64,000 nucleotides of DNA, taken from Nymphaea colorata (Eukaryota > Streptophyta > Magnoliopsida > Nymphaeales > Nymphaeaceae). The stretch lies in NCBI RefSeq assembly GCF_008831285.2, contig NC_045142.1, positions 16,991,354 through 17,055,353 of the forward strand, given 5' to 3'. This document shows positions 35,220-48,447 of the stretch, piece by piece; position 1 is the first letter of the stretch, and each line of letters opens with the position of its first letter. The translations under genes were made by a program, and so were the position numbers. A model generated the notes under the pieces. It saw nothing but the letters and a program-made list of their open reading frames with translations, was not told the DNA's origin and ran no database searches.

Positions 35220-35221
<2 letters not shown>

Positions 35222-35269
<48 letters not shown>

Positions 35270-35296
35270 GAGAGAGAGAGAGAGTGTGTGTGTCGG
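35222..35296. repeat. (GA)n-(GT)n microsatellite
   Basis: A long GA run with one GC interruption, ending in GTGTGTGTG. The Arg-Glu reading frame through it is an artefact. Confidence 0.95.
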
Positions 35297-35299
35297 TCA

Positions 35300-36104
35300 G
35301 CCACCCATGAGTTCTTTTCGGCAATGGCCTGAGCCTCCTTTTTTACACCCCTACCTTGTCCATGATATTGGTTCGTGTTGGTCAGTACGGGTTTGTGCCC
35401 GGTCCGGTCAAAGGACACCAAACGGATCAGGCTGGTCTTTCTTTGGAAAAATAAATGTAGAAAATAAATGAGTGGCTGCCCGTTGTGTTCGGCCAGTCGG
35501 CTACTTGTCAAACCAAATAATGGAAATAATTGAGTGGCTCCTCGTTGTGTTCGACTAGTCTTTACTTGTCAAAATAGCAATCCAAGAAACTGGGCTGTGC
35601 CCTGCATCAATGGTCCAGCCATACTGTTTTTACATGTATATGGCTGGACCGGACCCACCAATTACCATTTTAAGTTTCTCATATGCCTTTTATGTGAGTA
35701 AATGCCCATCCTGATCTCTTTCTTGGGAACATAAAATAACATATATTAATATCGAGTTACATGCACAAGGTTGTACACACAAATGTATACCAAAGGAAAA
35801 AAAAGAAAGGGGTTGGGGTATTTTTGACTTTTTTTTGTAAAGAAGTGTATATTTTGGGATTTTTTGCTTTTTCATAAACCCTTTTTGTCCTTCTAAAAAT
35901 TTATTTTTATATTTTACTTATTATGTACAATTTTTTATACATAGGGGTGTAAACATAACCAGTTTCAAGTTTCAGTTTGAGTGAAAACTGAAATCCGGCT
36001 TCCCATAATGCCATGCGGCCATGCCCATGTGAGTAGAGGCAAATGTCCATAAACTGGCATAGCGCTTCCACCCTAGTTGCACTAGTATAGCACATTGCTC
36101 TCAA
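35300..36104. repeat. repeat module I, copy 1
   Basis: CCATGAGTTCTTTTCGGC, TTTTTACACCCCTAC, AAGAAGTGTATATTTT, CTTTTTCATAAACCCTTTTT and CACATTGCTCTCAA recur in order at 43,048-43,440. This copy has about 450 bp of extra DNA at 35,400-35,800. Confidence 0.85.
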
Positions 36105-37080
36105 ATGATAACCTTGCTTAGATTATCTTGAAATCGAGTTATCATGTTATAAGTGTAACATATATAGTTTTCCCATACCTAACATATATATTCAAGTATA
36201 ATAATGTAATTGGTCTGCATGCCCATCCAGCAGCCACTGCTTGTGATATCAAGTAGGTAATTTTTTGCTGGGAAACTGCCGAGGAAGCCCCTCGCTTTAT
36301 TGAAATGTCAAATAGGTAATTAAATAAATAATTTAATCGACTGTCTATGTCACTAATTTCTAGACACCAGCTGACATTGTAACATTTTGTGAGGGGACTA
36401 TGTTGTAAGAAGGGCAGTAGCAGAGCCAAGGGTGGGTCAGTGTGCACCATATTTACCATAGCAGTTAGTCAAAAATTATATTGTGATAAAGCTGGACTCA
36501 GTTCCACTCACATCATAGTGCCCACATGGCACTATCAAACTCAGGTTGGTGACTTAAGCGATGTTCAGTAAAAAAATTTGGGTACTGCCACTAAAGATGA
36601 GGTTGAGGTTACAAGTTGACGGGTTAGGGCGAGCTTATCCATGTAGTGAGAAATCAATTTTCTCAAAGATCATGGCAACTTTCCTGCTTGGTGGGCCATT
36701 ACAGATCCTTTGATGGGATTTTCATATGATCCGATCAGGTCGACTGAAAACTGGATTGGCCAGGTCATTCCTGAATATTCAAGGGATTCAATAAAAGTCA
36801 AGAAGGATGAGGAGAGAAAAGTGGTGGAGGAGGAGAAACTGAACTTTAGCCACCAGCATTGTCATGGGATGTCGCTGTTGATTTCTTCAATCGATGCTGC
36901 TTGAGTTTTCGACACTGATGGTCAACGGCGAAGCTGCCAATTGGTAACATATTTATTACATGATTAAGAAAAAACTTAGTATAATCAATTATCAGAAACT
37001 TCATTATTTTATCATCTAGCTAGTTCCACCTCCAACCATGGTTAGTGGCAGCTAGAGTTAGGAATGTTGGACTTAGGGGC
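36105..37080. repeat. repeat modules E (copy 2), J (copy 2) and weak H
   Basis: E at 36,105-36,640 matches 31,150-31,860. J at 36,800-36,940 matches 21,430-21,565. From about 36,960 (ATCAATTATCAGAAACTTCA, TTTATCATCTAGCTAG) it resembles the weak module H copies at 44,150 and 53,890. Confidence 0.8.
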
Positions 37081-38300
37081 ACTAATTTAAAGAATCTCAT
37101 ACCTATAGGGTCACTGGTGCATATAAAGAAGCAAGTAGTTGAAAGCTTACGTAAAAATGAAAATAAAGAAATTTGATAGGATCATTTGGGCAACTGCCTA
37201 CACCAGCCCACGTATGACTCCACCAAAGGCTGTAGCCCCAATCTCAATTTTTGTACTTCCATGCATTTCATGGTCCTGACAATAAAAATAGCGTTCGTAT
37301 AAATTTTAAAATAAAATTTGAATTCACACTGACAAATGCACATTTAAAATAAATAGCAAATTAAGTAGATTACTTGTTTGATGATTGAATGCAGTGCGGA
37401 ACCTTCAACAATATATATTTATTGGGTAATAGTGAAAATGATCCATTCTATAGACCAATTCGTTTCTAATAAATGTTTATAACAATCAAATCAGAACCAA
37501 AACCCAAAGCGAAACAACCTGCAGGCTGTCGGTAAGATAAATCAGTATACTATATTTAAAAAAATCAAGTGAAATATAGAAAAGAAAAAATCTTAAAAGT
37601 ATTTAAAGATAATTAAATAACAACACGGGGCAACAACAGGTTTGCCAAACAATTCAAATTGACTTAAATTAATTCAGGCCAACTTTTGTAAACACTGTTC
37701 TCAATGCATGACATTTTAGTGGACCTTGTGCTTGTGGAGAAAACCCTTCTTGTTACCTGCCACCTGCATTATGAGGGGCAGAAGCTCTACTCGTCCCCTT
37801 TACCCCAGGGTCTAGAGAAACATCAAACTAGGTGAATTTAGGGTCACTCCCTTCAGTTTAGTTTAGCTCCTCCAACCTTTATGGTTCATGAGAAAATACT
37901 CATGGTATTGGAACTGACTACCTGACTCTCACCAAACTCTAACTCGACCAGTTATGCTACTCCTTCTTGGAGTACAATGACTCTCCGTTTGACCTTAATA
38001 AAAAGAGTACATATATGACTATTGAAGCTTACAACTTTCTGGACGTAAAGTCTTTGTGTAACCTGCGCTGAGACTTTTAAATTCTCTTAGATGGAACTTG
38101 TTAAGTATAATATTCTGCTTTTTATAAGAACCATATTCTTATTTCAAGAAACGTAACTGCATTCAATTAACAAAAAAATTAATGTTCTAATGGATTAAAC
38201 ACTGAGCAGGTACTATATGTTCTGAATTTTAGCTACACATGTACTCGTATATTCTTCAGTGATCCCAAAATCTGTTAAACAATGTGTCAGCAACTTGAAA
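37081..38300. other. non-coding stretch, no gene recognised
   Basis: AT-rich text without a protein-like frame or a recognised repeat partner. Confidence 0.45.
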
Positions 38301-38311
38301 ATATGTCGTTG

Positions 38312-38398
38312 TGTACTAAATCCATCCCATACATTTGTCTGGGACTCAAGAATATGTCGGTGTACTAAATCCGTTCCAAACATGTGTAAGGACTCGAA
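38312..38398. repeat. 49-bp tandem repeat running into the assembly gap
   Basis: TGTACTAAATCC(A/G)T(C/T)CC starts at 38,312 and again at 38,361, each followed by a GGACTC phrase and preceded by ATATGTCG. The second unit is cut by the run of N, so the true array may be longer. Confidence 0.8.
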
Positions 38399-38498
38399 NN
38401 NNNNNNNNNNNNNNNNNNNNNNNNNNNNNNNNNNNNNNNNNNNNNNNNNNNNNNNNNNNNNNNNNNNNNNNNNNNNNNNNNNNNNNNNNNNNNNNNNN
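38399..38498. other. assembly gap, 100 N
   Basis: Exactly 100 N, a conventional placeholder for a gap of unknown size. It is flanked by the 49-bp repeat on the left and (AG)n at 38,499-38,516 on the right. Translations crossing it are meaningless. Confidence 0.99.
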
Positions 38499-38837
38499 AG
38501 AGAGAGAGAGAGAGAGTTTGTATTAAATGAAACTAAAAACATCCAAAGAGTAATGGATGCCACAGTACAACTTAAAAAAAAGGACGAAACAAAAGAAAAT
38601 AGAAGCATCAGAGAAGAAGAGAGGAACCAATCTGACAGTGAGAAATCCCTCACGATAGCCAAAAGCTCCATTCTTAGGTTTTCAATAAGTGTGGAAAATG
38701 AAACGAGCTTTAGAAAGAAGACTTAATTGGAATGATCCAAATCTTCCACCAGAAAATACAAAACCATGTATGCCAACTTCAAATACAGATGGCACATGGA
38801 TCACAACTTCAGTTTAAAGGAATTAAACATTTTCCTC

Positions 38838-39094
38838 TTGTTGACAAATCTAGCACAGTTCTATGTTACAGAAATTTCCTTATAGCCATCGGTTAGCAAA
38901 CTAACCAAAATATCTTGATTGCCACATTATTTTCTCCATAAACCCAAAGGAGGATTTGGTGATGGATACAAAAGAGATACATGGGCTCTACTACATCAAA
39001 CTAAATCAAAGACAAACAAGGCCACCACCAACAACAATCAAATTATCTCGGGCCAACTACATTGAAGACAAGCAAGGCGAGGAGAAAGACAAAG
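38838..39094 (+). mobile_element. copia family B: protease/pre-integrase fragment, uninterrupted
   Basis: TTGTTGACAAATCTAGCAC continues into QFYVTEISL, SVSKLTK, HIIFS and GLYYIKLNQ-type text, the normal order of a copia pre-integrase. Here the sequence left of TTGTTGACAAATC is not copia-A LTR. This copy therefore shows the arrangement without the family A insertion and helps place the LTR border at 25,119, 27,448 and 41,993. Confidence 0.65.
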
Positions 39095-40262
<1,168 letters not shown>

Positions 40263-40905
40263 ATATATTCTGTAGAGGCAATGGCTTCAACCTGAGTTAT
40301 TTGGATGAAGAAAACATTCCAAGTCATCACTCTTGAGTAATTAACATATCATATAATTCAGACCATGAAGGCAGATCTTTGAATATAGTAACCGTGGTAA
40401 TAAAAGATTCATATTCAGAATTCAGTCCCTTCAAGGTATAGAGAACAAGGTCTGTATCTGAGACAAGGTGCTGCACTCTGCTAGAGAATCATGTAAGAAA
40501 CTAATATGTTGAAGGTATTCAGTCATAGACATTCCTCCCTTTTTTATGTTTTGTAATTCTCTTTTCAGCTGAATAATACGAAGATTATTTTGTGAGGCAT
40601 ACTGTTTTTCAAGGATGCACCAAGCATCTATAGCCGTGCCAACACGAACCAGTTTTGACAAGACTGGTTGAGTCATAGTGACTTTGATCCAACTTAGTGC
40701 AAGTTGGTCTTCACGATACCATAAATCATAAGCAGTATTTTCTTGTGTGTGTGGTTCATCAAGAAATTCAGGTGGAGCAGAACATTTTCCATTAACATAC
40801 TTGATCAAATTTTGACTTTTCATAACACTTTCAATTTGAGAATGCCGGAGAAGATAATTTGATCGATCAAGCTTGACTGAAACCAAACTTGTGAAAGCAT
40901 TCCAT
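40263..40905 (-). mobile_element. copia family A: gag, second copy, truncated
   Basis: The residues LDRSNYLLRHSQIESVMKSQ and AWCILEKQYASQNNLRIIQL are shared with the copy at 25.3-26.3 kb. A single-base deletion near 40,484 (CTAGAGAA against CTAAGAGAA) shifts the frame after HDSL. The C-terminal half, with the Gly-rich tract and zinc knuckle, is absent, cut at the module K junction. Confidence 0.88.
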
Positions 40906-41660
40906 TATGTACCTGGTGGAGTAGGAGTGCGAGGAGCATTAGAAGAGAACAATGCAGCCATATTATACTAGAAATTTCTCCCTTGTTCAATCAACAGCCG
41001 ACGAGCACAGTCAATATGATTTGAGTCTGATAAACAAAAAAGGTGGCTGAAGGGGCAGATAGGCCTCAGTGGCACTCCCTTGTTAGCACGCTCCTTGGTG
41101 AACAGGTGAACACAAAAGGAAACAGCGTGCCCCTTGGTGAAGGCTGGAAAGCGTGACCTTCCATTGTTGAGAGACAGAAAAAAAAAGTCAACAGCGTGCT
41201 CCTCTGTGAAGGCTGGAAAGAGTGTGGCCTTCTTTAGACAAAAAAGGAGGCACGTGCCTCGGTTAAGGCAGGAAACAACACACTCCAAAAGGAAGGCACG
41301 TGCCTCGATGAAGGCAGGATACAACACACTCGGTGCCACACCCTTGTTCAAACACTAAAAAAAGCAGCACGCTCCTCAATGAAGACAGGAAGCAGCACGC
41401 TCCTCGGTGAAAGCCTTGGTGGCTTTCACTTGCTCACCACAAAAAAAAAAAGAGCATGAAACCACACGCTCCTTTGTGGTTTCCCTTGTTATGCAAAAAA
41501 CTGTGGATGTAGGAAGAGGAACAGGAGATGCAACAGGGGACGCAACAGAGAGAGTGGCTGGAAAACAATGGTGCCGGCATCAAACAATGGTCATGCACCA
41601 GACAGGTGAAGTGTGGCTCTAGAAAGATGCAGGATAAGACCACGGTGAAAGCAGTTGCAG
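40906..41660 (-). repeat. copia-A leader, second copy
   Basis: Parallels 26,330-27,115, including the CTCCTCGGTGAAGGC-type repeats (41,060-41,425) and an AAAAAAAAAAAGAGCATGAAA stretch. It has fewer repeat units than the other copy. Confidence 0.8.
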
Positions 41661-41672
41661 GCTCTGATACCA
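41661..41672 (-). promoter_or_regulatory. copia-A primer-binding site, copy 3
   Basis: TGGTATCAGAGC on minus, again directly inside a 321-bp LTR. Confidence 0.9.
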
Positions 41673-41993
41673 AGTTAAAAGAAAAGATGAACACACAGGT
41701 GTAACGTGGTTCGGCTAAAATCAGCCTACATCCACACAAACACTCTCTCTTCTATTCTATAACCACACAGAGAGAGTACAGATATTTATAGTCACTTTAT
41801 ACAATTTAGATCCTTGATTTTAGGATCTTGATTTACACGACAGGTTTGGGCAGAATTATAGGAGAAGATAGGGGAAATGATTTCTTTCTTGTTTAGAGAA
41901 GATTGGTCAGTTTTGGATAGCTCTTGAGTTTTGGAAACCGTACCCTGTCCATTGTAACTGATCCTGATTGTAACCATTCCATAGATCTTATCA
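41673..41993 (-). repeat. copia-A LTR, copy 3 (321 bp)
   Basis: Same landmarks and length as the other two copies. The outer flank is copia B pre-integrase sequence on plus, which here continues uninterrupted to 42,480. Confidence 0.85.
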
Positions 41994-42480
41994 TTGTTAA
42001 CAAATCTAGCACAGCTCTATGTTACAGAAATTTCTGAACATTTTCTCTAAGAAGAAGGTCATTCTGCTGGCCCACAAACCCCGGAAGAGGCTTGGTGATG
42101 GTTATGAGAGAGATGGGCTCTATCTACTACATTAACTTGAACAAAAACAAGGTACTTCCAGCTGACAAGAAGAATGAAGAATCACTCCTATGGCACTATA
42201 GGTTGGGACATTTGTCTGATCTAATTCTCAAAACTGTGTTTCTTAAGCTCGTCTACAATTTTCCAGTATGTGAGACATGCAATTATGCAAAGATGACTGG
42301 ACAATCATTTCCTGAATCTGAAATAAAATGCCAATATTGCTTCAACTTGGTTCAGGCTGATGTATGGGGCCTGGCTCCTGCTGTTTCCAACTTTATTTTC
42401 AGATACTTTCTCCTGTTAAAAGATGACAAATCATGGATGAGTTGGGTGTTCTTTCTCAAGAAAAAAAGATGAAGTCTTTT
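41994..42480 (+). mobile_element. copia family B: pre-integrase and integrase N-terminus
   Basis: The clearest piece of family B. FSKKKVILL leads to GSIYYINLNKNKVLPAD, then LWHYRLGHLSD (family LWH-x-RLGH), CETCNYAKMTGQSFP (the CxxC of the integrase zinc-binding region), and VQADVWGLAPAVS with the first catalytic Asp. It ends at SWVFFLKKKR near 42,472, where module C begins. The rest of integrase and the RT are absent. Confidence 0.88.
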
Positions 42481-43607
42481 TTATTAGCAGGCATTCATTG
42501 TATGGCCACTAGCAATATCTTATATTAACAAAAGTCACGCACTGGGTGAATTTTATCCAATCTTAAGACTGTGAAAGGTTCCAGATTGGGTTGAGAAGGA
42601 CTTGGTTTCACATGCAAGACCCACAAATATTATTAACCGAAATTTTTTTTGTGGTGGCGAACCCTCTGCTAGGTTAAAAGAATCAAAACTTAGCTGGAAC
42701 AATCTTGACATCAGGGCTGGTGCTTGTTCTCTCTATATGTTTGAAGTTGAACTCTTGTCCTCAGAAGAGGGTTCGACCTTTTGGTTGTTGTTAGCTCATT
42801 GCCATCTAGACATCCTTTGTCTTTCTCACTCCTCTTTTTGCTTCTATTGTCGTTTCTTTGCTGTTCTTAATTTGTAATTTGGTGCTTTCTTGTCATCCAT
42901 TTTATATTTTTTTTTTCATTTTATCTGTGAAAATTGGTTCGGATCAACCTATTTGAATCGTACCAGTTTGTTACCGGCCCGATATTTGATCAAATTATAA
43001 TTGGCATGCAGAGTTCTATATTTTATTAAATAATCTTATTCCTAGTCCCATGAGTTCTTTTCGGCGATTGCCTGGGCCTCCCTTTTTACACCCCTACGCA
43101 TGTCCATTGATATTGGATCGTGTAGGTCGGTGCAGGGTTGGAGTATTTTTGATTTTTTTTATAAAGAAGTGTATATTTTTGAATATTTGCTTTTTCATAA
43201 ACCCTTTTTGTCCTTTTAAAAGTCTTTTTTTTTTTACTTAGACATGTTATTTTGGTTATTAAGCACCCATATGCATAATTTTTCATGCATAAGACCATAT
43301 AAGACAATAATTTTAGATCCGGCTTTCCTTAATGCCCATGCCCATTTGAGTAGAGCCAAATGTCCTTCAACTGGCATACAAGTGCTTCCAAGTTCCATCC
43401 TTGCACTAGTATAGCACATTGCTCTCAATCCGACCAAGTTGACTGGAAACTGAAAGCATGTCATCGTCGTTTAAGAAAAGTCATTCCTGGGATTCAAAGA
43501 AAAGTCGGCTGAATTTTTCTCCTTTAACTGGCCCTTGCATCTAATTAAGACGAACCGGTACAATTAATTTATGGTAACTAAAACTTACAAGTACAACATA
43601 TGTTCAT

Positions 43608-43650
<43 letters not shown>

Positions 43651-44295
43651 GAATTGAAATCAGCTATTTTTTTGTTTTGTGTGGATACCATCACAGTGCA
43701 TTTGCATTGACCAGTTGTTTGGGCATGGTCTTTTGGAAGCAGTTTTTAATTATACAAAATAACAAAATAACCACTCTACTGCGGAAGTAGCTGCCTGAAA
43801 TGTATGAAGTTATTAACATGAGCATAACTAAAGTTTGTGCGGCACCAGCCATCATGTAGCTCCACCATGGGGCTTACCATCACACAAGATGATTCAGTTG
43901 AATTTGAATGAACCTGCCATTGTGGGTGACCTTATACAGAATAGGCTCTGTCACTAGGGAAAATCTCCATATTTTAATTTTAATTGGTTCTGTCTTAACG
44001 CAAATTGCAGGGTCGGCTGAATGCTGTTGGGCCCAGCTATCATTAATTACCAAATAAGCACTTTATTAATTTGTCAGTCATTTGACCCAAATAATGCCAA
44101 TGTTTAATTGATACCATATTTTTTTCGTTTAAGATTTAGAAAAGAATTATATCAATTAATTATCAGACATTTCATGATTTTGTCATCTAGCTACCTCTAG
44201 CTTTGATAGTCATAGCACCAACTTCATCCACATTTTCTTCTCCCCGGCCCTGCAAATTAATCATCATCAAAAACATTTTCATAAAATTAGATCAA
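42481..44295. repeat. repeat modules C, I, F, G and weak H in series
   Basis: C at 42,490-42,980 (with 30,070-30,500), I at 43,048-43,440 (with 35,300-36,104), (TA)n at 43,608-43,648, F at 43,690-43,800, G-like at 43,880-44,110, and a weak H start at 44,150-44,230. No gene is recognised in it. Confidence 0.8.
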
Positions 44296-45119
44296 ACTGA
44301 TAAATATAAATTTCAAAAAAATGACAAAGTATATTATTTTGCAAACATGTGCGAAGGTTATTATAATGTACTGCTGAAGTTTAAAAAACAAAATCATTAT
44401 CAATAGAATATTGATAAAAAAAACATATAAAGACAAAGAAAATAGTACGTGGGCACCCCGATCGTTAGGAAGGGGATGTTCAAGTAATATTGACAAAGTT
44501 ACTCTTTGATGTAGATTCATTACTTATTCTTTCTACTAAAAGGGACGGCAGCCTAACTCCCAGCAGAGTTTGCATCGAAAGTTACAAAGAAAATTGTGGT
44601 GGGATACTTATGTCCGGATGGTTTGAGAGATTGATTTGATCCTCCTTTGTACTTTAAGTTGTGTTTGATAGTTCAATGTAGCATTAAAGGGTATGTTTTA
44701 AAAGATCCTCAGCTTAAACAAACTAAAGATTTATGTAGCATGGATTTAAATGCATGTATATTAAAAATGATAGATTTGAGGTCGGACGGGGGGGAGCTTC
44801 GACCTGATCTGGTCCCTGATGAAACAAATACAACCACAGCAATAAATACAAGCTATTGGCAACGCCTTTTGTCGTTGCAAATAAGTTTATTGCCAACTCG
44901 CAAAAGACCAATACTCGTCCTTGCCCTTTCCAGTGTTGCCAAAAACGTTTTGCTAGCCTCAGACCACCTGCCACCATTTTAGAAGTGCACAGACTGGTCA
45001 TTCCCAGCTTTTATCGAATGACGTGCCCGTGTTGGGAAAACTTGACAAATCAATGCAGATTGGACATCCCTATCAAGTCTGAATTAAGAATGCATTTATA
45101 AAAGACAGAATTGTTAAAA
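44296..45119. other. non-coding stretch; possible transposon-end text
   Basis: GGCAACGCCTTTTGTCGTTG at 44,858-44,877 is close to self-complementary and resembles short subterminal repeats of CACTA-type elements, but only one block was seen. A Cys-containing frame nearby does not match any zinc-finger pattern. Confidence 0.35.
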
Positions 45120-45211
45120 TTTACTTGCTTCCACCATTCCTCCCATTCTACTTCAAACTTCCCAGCCATGGAAAAATGATGCATTTGATGTAATCCAAGC
45201 ATGGGTTTCCT

Positions 45212-47095
45212 TCAACAATATTGGGCACTAAGCTTCTTGATTTCCACATCAACTTCTGCCTACAAGATCGAAGATCAAAGAATAGATCAGTTTTCAGCAC
45301 AAAGAAACTAACCAGCCTCAATCGATAGGACAAGCTTCTACAAGAGGAAGAAACTAATCTAGCATGCACCTTAGAAAGGACAAGCTTCTATGAATCAATC
45401 ATGCCCATCAAGTCTAGATCTTGATTAACTCTCCACTCCTTGCTGACATCCACATCTGCAGTGCCTGATTGGACCATAACTAGTTCAGATCTGATGAGAT
45501 GACTCAGATGTTCACTAGAAGAGAAATTAACTCATGATCAACTAAGTCAAAGCCAGCTTCATGACATCAAGGGACAAAATGCAAGTTCCTACTAAAATTG
45601 ACTTGATACTGATGAAACTACAAAGAAAAAGAGGAAATTCGGAAATTCAAACTGTTACAGTCTTAAGCTATTTTTAGCAAAGTAGTTTACAAATCAAATC
45701 ATGAGAATGTATATTGTTACATTAAAGAGAGGCAGCTCTTTGCAAATGCACCATGTCTCAAACAACAACTATGTGTTTCAACAACTATACTAAGTAGTAA
45801 GTAGATTACACCTGTGACATGTAACTTGTTTCCAATAGCTATACGTGTGCCATCAGTCTTAAGAATTATATTTATAATTTCACCAATACATTCTACTTGT
45901 TGAGTGCATTGGCCACCTATAACAACATTCTAGAAATAAAATCAGCATTAACCCAATAGAAGATATACCAAGATAAGATCGAGAGAAAGGATTAAGTAGA
46001 CCAAGTAAGGTTACTAAAAATAGCAAGAAGGCAATGGACAGTATAAAGGCTATAAGCCCAAAAGATCTTGGACCCTCCATCAACAGCAATTAGGGCACGG
46101 ACATCCGCAAAGAGGAATTCTTACATCCATACCCATGCTACATAGTAATGAGACTGAATAATAATCTTACCAATGTGTTGCAGGAGGAAGGCCTTGAAGT
46201 TGTTCAGTATAAGGTGGCATATCAAAAAGTACAGTCATAAAATTCTTAATAAATAAGTAGATTGTATTGATTTCCAAATAAATATATTCATGCATACAAA
46301 GTATGTGGAATGTATCAAAGAAAGTAGGTCTTACAAAAGCTTTGAATGCTGGACGATGTGCTGCCATCTCATATAAGCAATTTGCAAACCATATCCAAAA
46401 CTTATACTAAAAAAATTAGTACAATTATCATACAAAAATATTGGCCATCATGGAAAAAACGAGAGAGAGAAGAGACCAAATATCAGATTTGAAACCATAT
46501 TGAATGGCTGAATATAGATCGTTAGAGAGAGTTATAAGATTACATAGGTTAGCCACAATCTACTGCACCCATTTTCAAAGACCCAGAGGAATTAATCAAC
46601 AAAAGAATATCCAAAACAAAACGAGCAGAAGCTATGGTAAAAATGCATGCTTGAAATGTAGAATGCTTTGTAGCTGCACCTACTAAAAACACTTGATATT
46701 CTCTTTGACTTAGCAATTACTTACAAGACACACTATTAGAAAGGTGACTCTTAAAAGATGGTAGAGACATTATGGAGGATGACCACCATAGCATATGCAA
46801 GATAGCATGTGTATAAAAATATAAATAAACATGCATTAAAGATAGATATAAATACGTAGATAAATAGCTATATGTAATACATAAATAAATAGAGAACTAA
46901 TGTAAATGTGTACGACATTATCACTTCAAATAATATGTCACCTTTGAGTCTTTGTTAACTCTGAAGAAACCAAATGTAAAATTAGGACTCGTGTGTAAAA
47001 AAAGTGAAGCAAATACCACCAAACTACCTTATATGTATCCACACTGCCCTTTCAAGATAATCTAAGATGCCCTCTATTGCTCCTTGCAACACCAC
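45212..47095 (-). CDS. candidate exons of an unidentified intron-rich gene
   Basis: Several short open segments on minus have protein-like composition and GT-AG borders, in this order. Near 47,095-47,028: VVLQGAIEGILDYLERAVW, donor GTAGT. 46,682 to about 46,568: acceptor TTTTTAG, then FQACIFTIASARFVLDILLL. 46,406-46,335 (72 bp): acceptor TTTTTTAG, then YKFWIWFANCLYEMAAHRPA, donor GTAAG. 46,244-46,171 (74 bp): NFMTVLFDMPPYTEQLQGLP, donor GTAAG. About 46,130-46,020: ADVRALIAVDGGSKIFWAYS. 45,929-45,812 (118 bp): acceptor TTTCTAG, then VVIGGQCTQQVECIGEIINI, donor GTGTA. 45,259-45,212: acceptor TTGTAG, then AEVDVEIKKLSAQYC and a stop. I do not recognise the protein. Phases do not join cleanly across all introns, so it may be a decayed or partial gene. 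It is cut close to the duplicated protease tail at 47,365. Confidence 0.4.
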
Positions 47096-47283
47096 CTTTG
47101 AAGTCAAATAAAATAGAACACCAATCTTGTATTTGAAAAGAATTAACATGGCATTATTATAAGGCTTGTCAGTTTCACACAGAAAAAAACCTCAAAACGA
47201 TCAACTGTGGTCAGACGAAGAGAAAAGATAATGAAAATATACAAAATGTCTCATTTCTAAGATTCTAACTTTTAGATCCACAA

Positions 47284-47296
47284 GGGGGGGGGGGGG
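47284..47296 (+). repeat. poly-G run (13 G)
   Basis: Thirteen consecutive G, then AGGGAGAGAG. It is unusual in this AT-rich window. Confidence 0.9.
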
Positions 47297-47369
47297 AGGG
47301 AGAGAGTTGGACGTGCAATAACCAGAAACACACAATTATGACCAAATAAAACCCTTACTTATAGGTGAC

Positions 47370-47648
47370 AAAAGTCTAGAACTTTTGTTCCTACGATAAT
47401 CAATTCATTTCTACGTGTTGGGCTTTTTTCATGGCTGGACCTTAGCCCTGTGTACATTCAGTTGGTGCAAAAGAAAGCAGTCTGTTGCCCAGATCATACT
47501 TGACATGCATGTTCTGCTGCGCAATATTCCCAAAGATGGGCATCTCTCCATCTTTAATGGCTAAGCAGGCAATTCCACTTCTAAACGTTCTAAAGATATT
47601 TGAAGGTGGCAGCTTCCAGTCTGCATTAGCGAAATGAAAGGTCATCAT
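47370..47648 (-). pseudogene. displaced C-terminal part of aspartic protease AP2
   Basis: On minus, MTFHFANADWKLPPSNIF, then GIACLAIKDGEMPIFGNI and YDLGNRLLSFAPTECTQG match the last 70 or so residues of AP1 almost exactly, including the 3' flank to AAAGTCTAGAACTTTTG. The stop after ECTQG is a TAA where AP1 has TAT. Homology begins abruptly at 47,648 (GAAAGGTCATC) next to LINE sequence. It supplies the C-lobe end that AP2 (51,233-52,354) lacks, so the two pieces are read as one gene split by insertion. Confidence 0.88.
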
Positions 47649-48447
47649 GGCTAAAAGAAGGGGATAATAACAGCAAACTATTTCATGCTATGTTCAAGAA
47701 AATGTCCAAAAAAATGGACTCTTGCACATGAAGATGGGTGATTGGGAGTTTTATGAGGAGGATCCAATTCTTTCAGCATGTACTTCTTATTTTTAAAGAT
47801 TTTTTACCAGTAACAACTCAACAAAAATGATTATGGATCAGCTTGCTGTTGGCCACTGCATATTTATAAAAGAAAACTTAACGGACAAAAGTCTCATTTC
47901 AGATGAGGATGTGTAATAGGCTGTTATGGGTGCCAACTCCAATAGTGTACCAGGTCTGGATGGGTTTCCAAATTCATTCTTTCAAAATAATTGGGACATG
48001 GTAAGGACTAATATCACAGTCGCAATTAGAGATTTTTTTAGAAAGGAAAGTTTGTTAAGAAACTAGGCAGAAATCATATAATCTTAATTCTTAAATTTTA
48101 TTCAGAATTTGTTAAGCAACTAGTGTACTGAAATTTATTTTCAGAATCACGGTTTCGAGAATGAAGACGGTACTAAAGCAGGTCATTTACAAAATGCAAG
48201 GTGGTTTTTTGAAAGATAGAAACATCCATCAGTCTCTCCTTCTTGTGATTTAGATGGTATATGCAATGTCTAAGGGTCAACTAGCTTATGTTGAAGATAG
48301 ACCTATCAAAAGCATATGACAGGGTCAATTGGACTTTCTTACAAGCTGCCATGTTGCATTTGGGATTTCATCCTATTTGGACTCAAAGACTAAAAGAAAA
48401 TGATCCTGATGAAATGTTAAGATGAAAAGAGAAAAGAAAGATCATAA
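47649..48447 (+). mobile_element. LINE fragment, reverse transcriptase
   Basis: Frames broken by stops read PGLDGFPNSFFQNNWDMV-type text at 47,955-48,005 (family GPDGF...FFK.FW), then IYKMQGGFLKDRNIHQSLLL near 48,190-48,245, and KSIXQGQLDFLTSCHVAF-type text near 48,310-48,360. This is the N-terminal half of a LINE RT. It lies within the interruption of AP2 and ends where the copia sequence at 48,448 begins. Confidence 0.72.

Noticed and set aside
35209-35511. Frame with Ser-Leu repeats
   Set aside because: It is the (GA)n microsatellite translated.
38213-38726. Open frames on both strands across 38.2-38.7 kb
   Set aside because: They pass through 100 N and an AG microsatellite, so they are artefacts.
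44856-45101. Cys-containing frame (PCPFQCCQKRF) that recalls a zinc finger
   Set aside because: Cys and His spacing fits no C2H2 or CCHC pattern, and there is no homologue or gene context.
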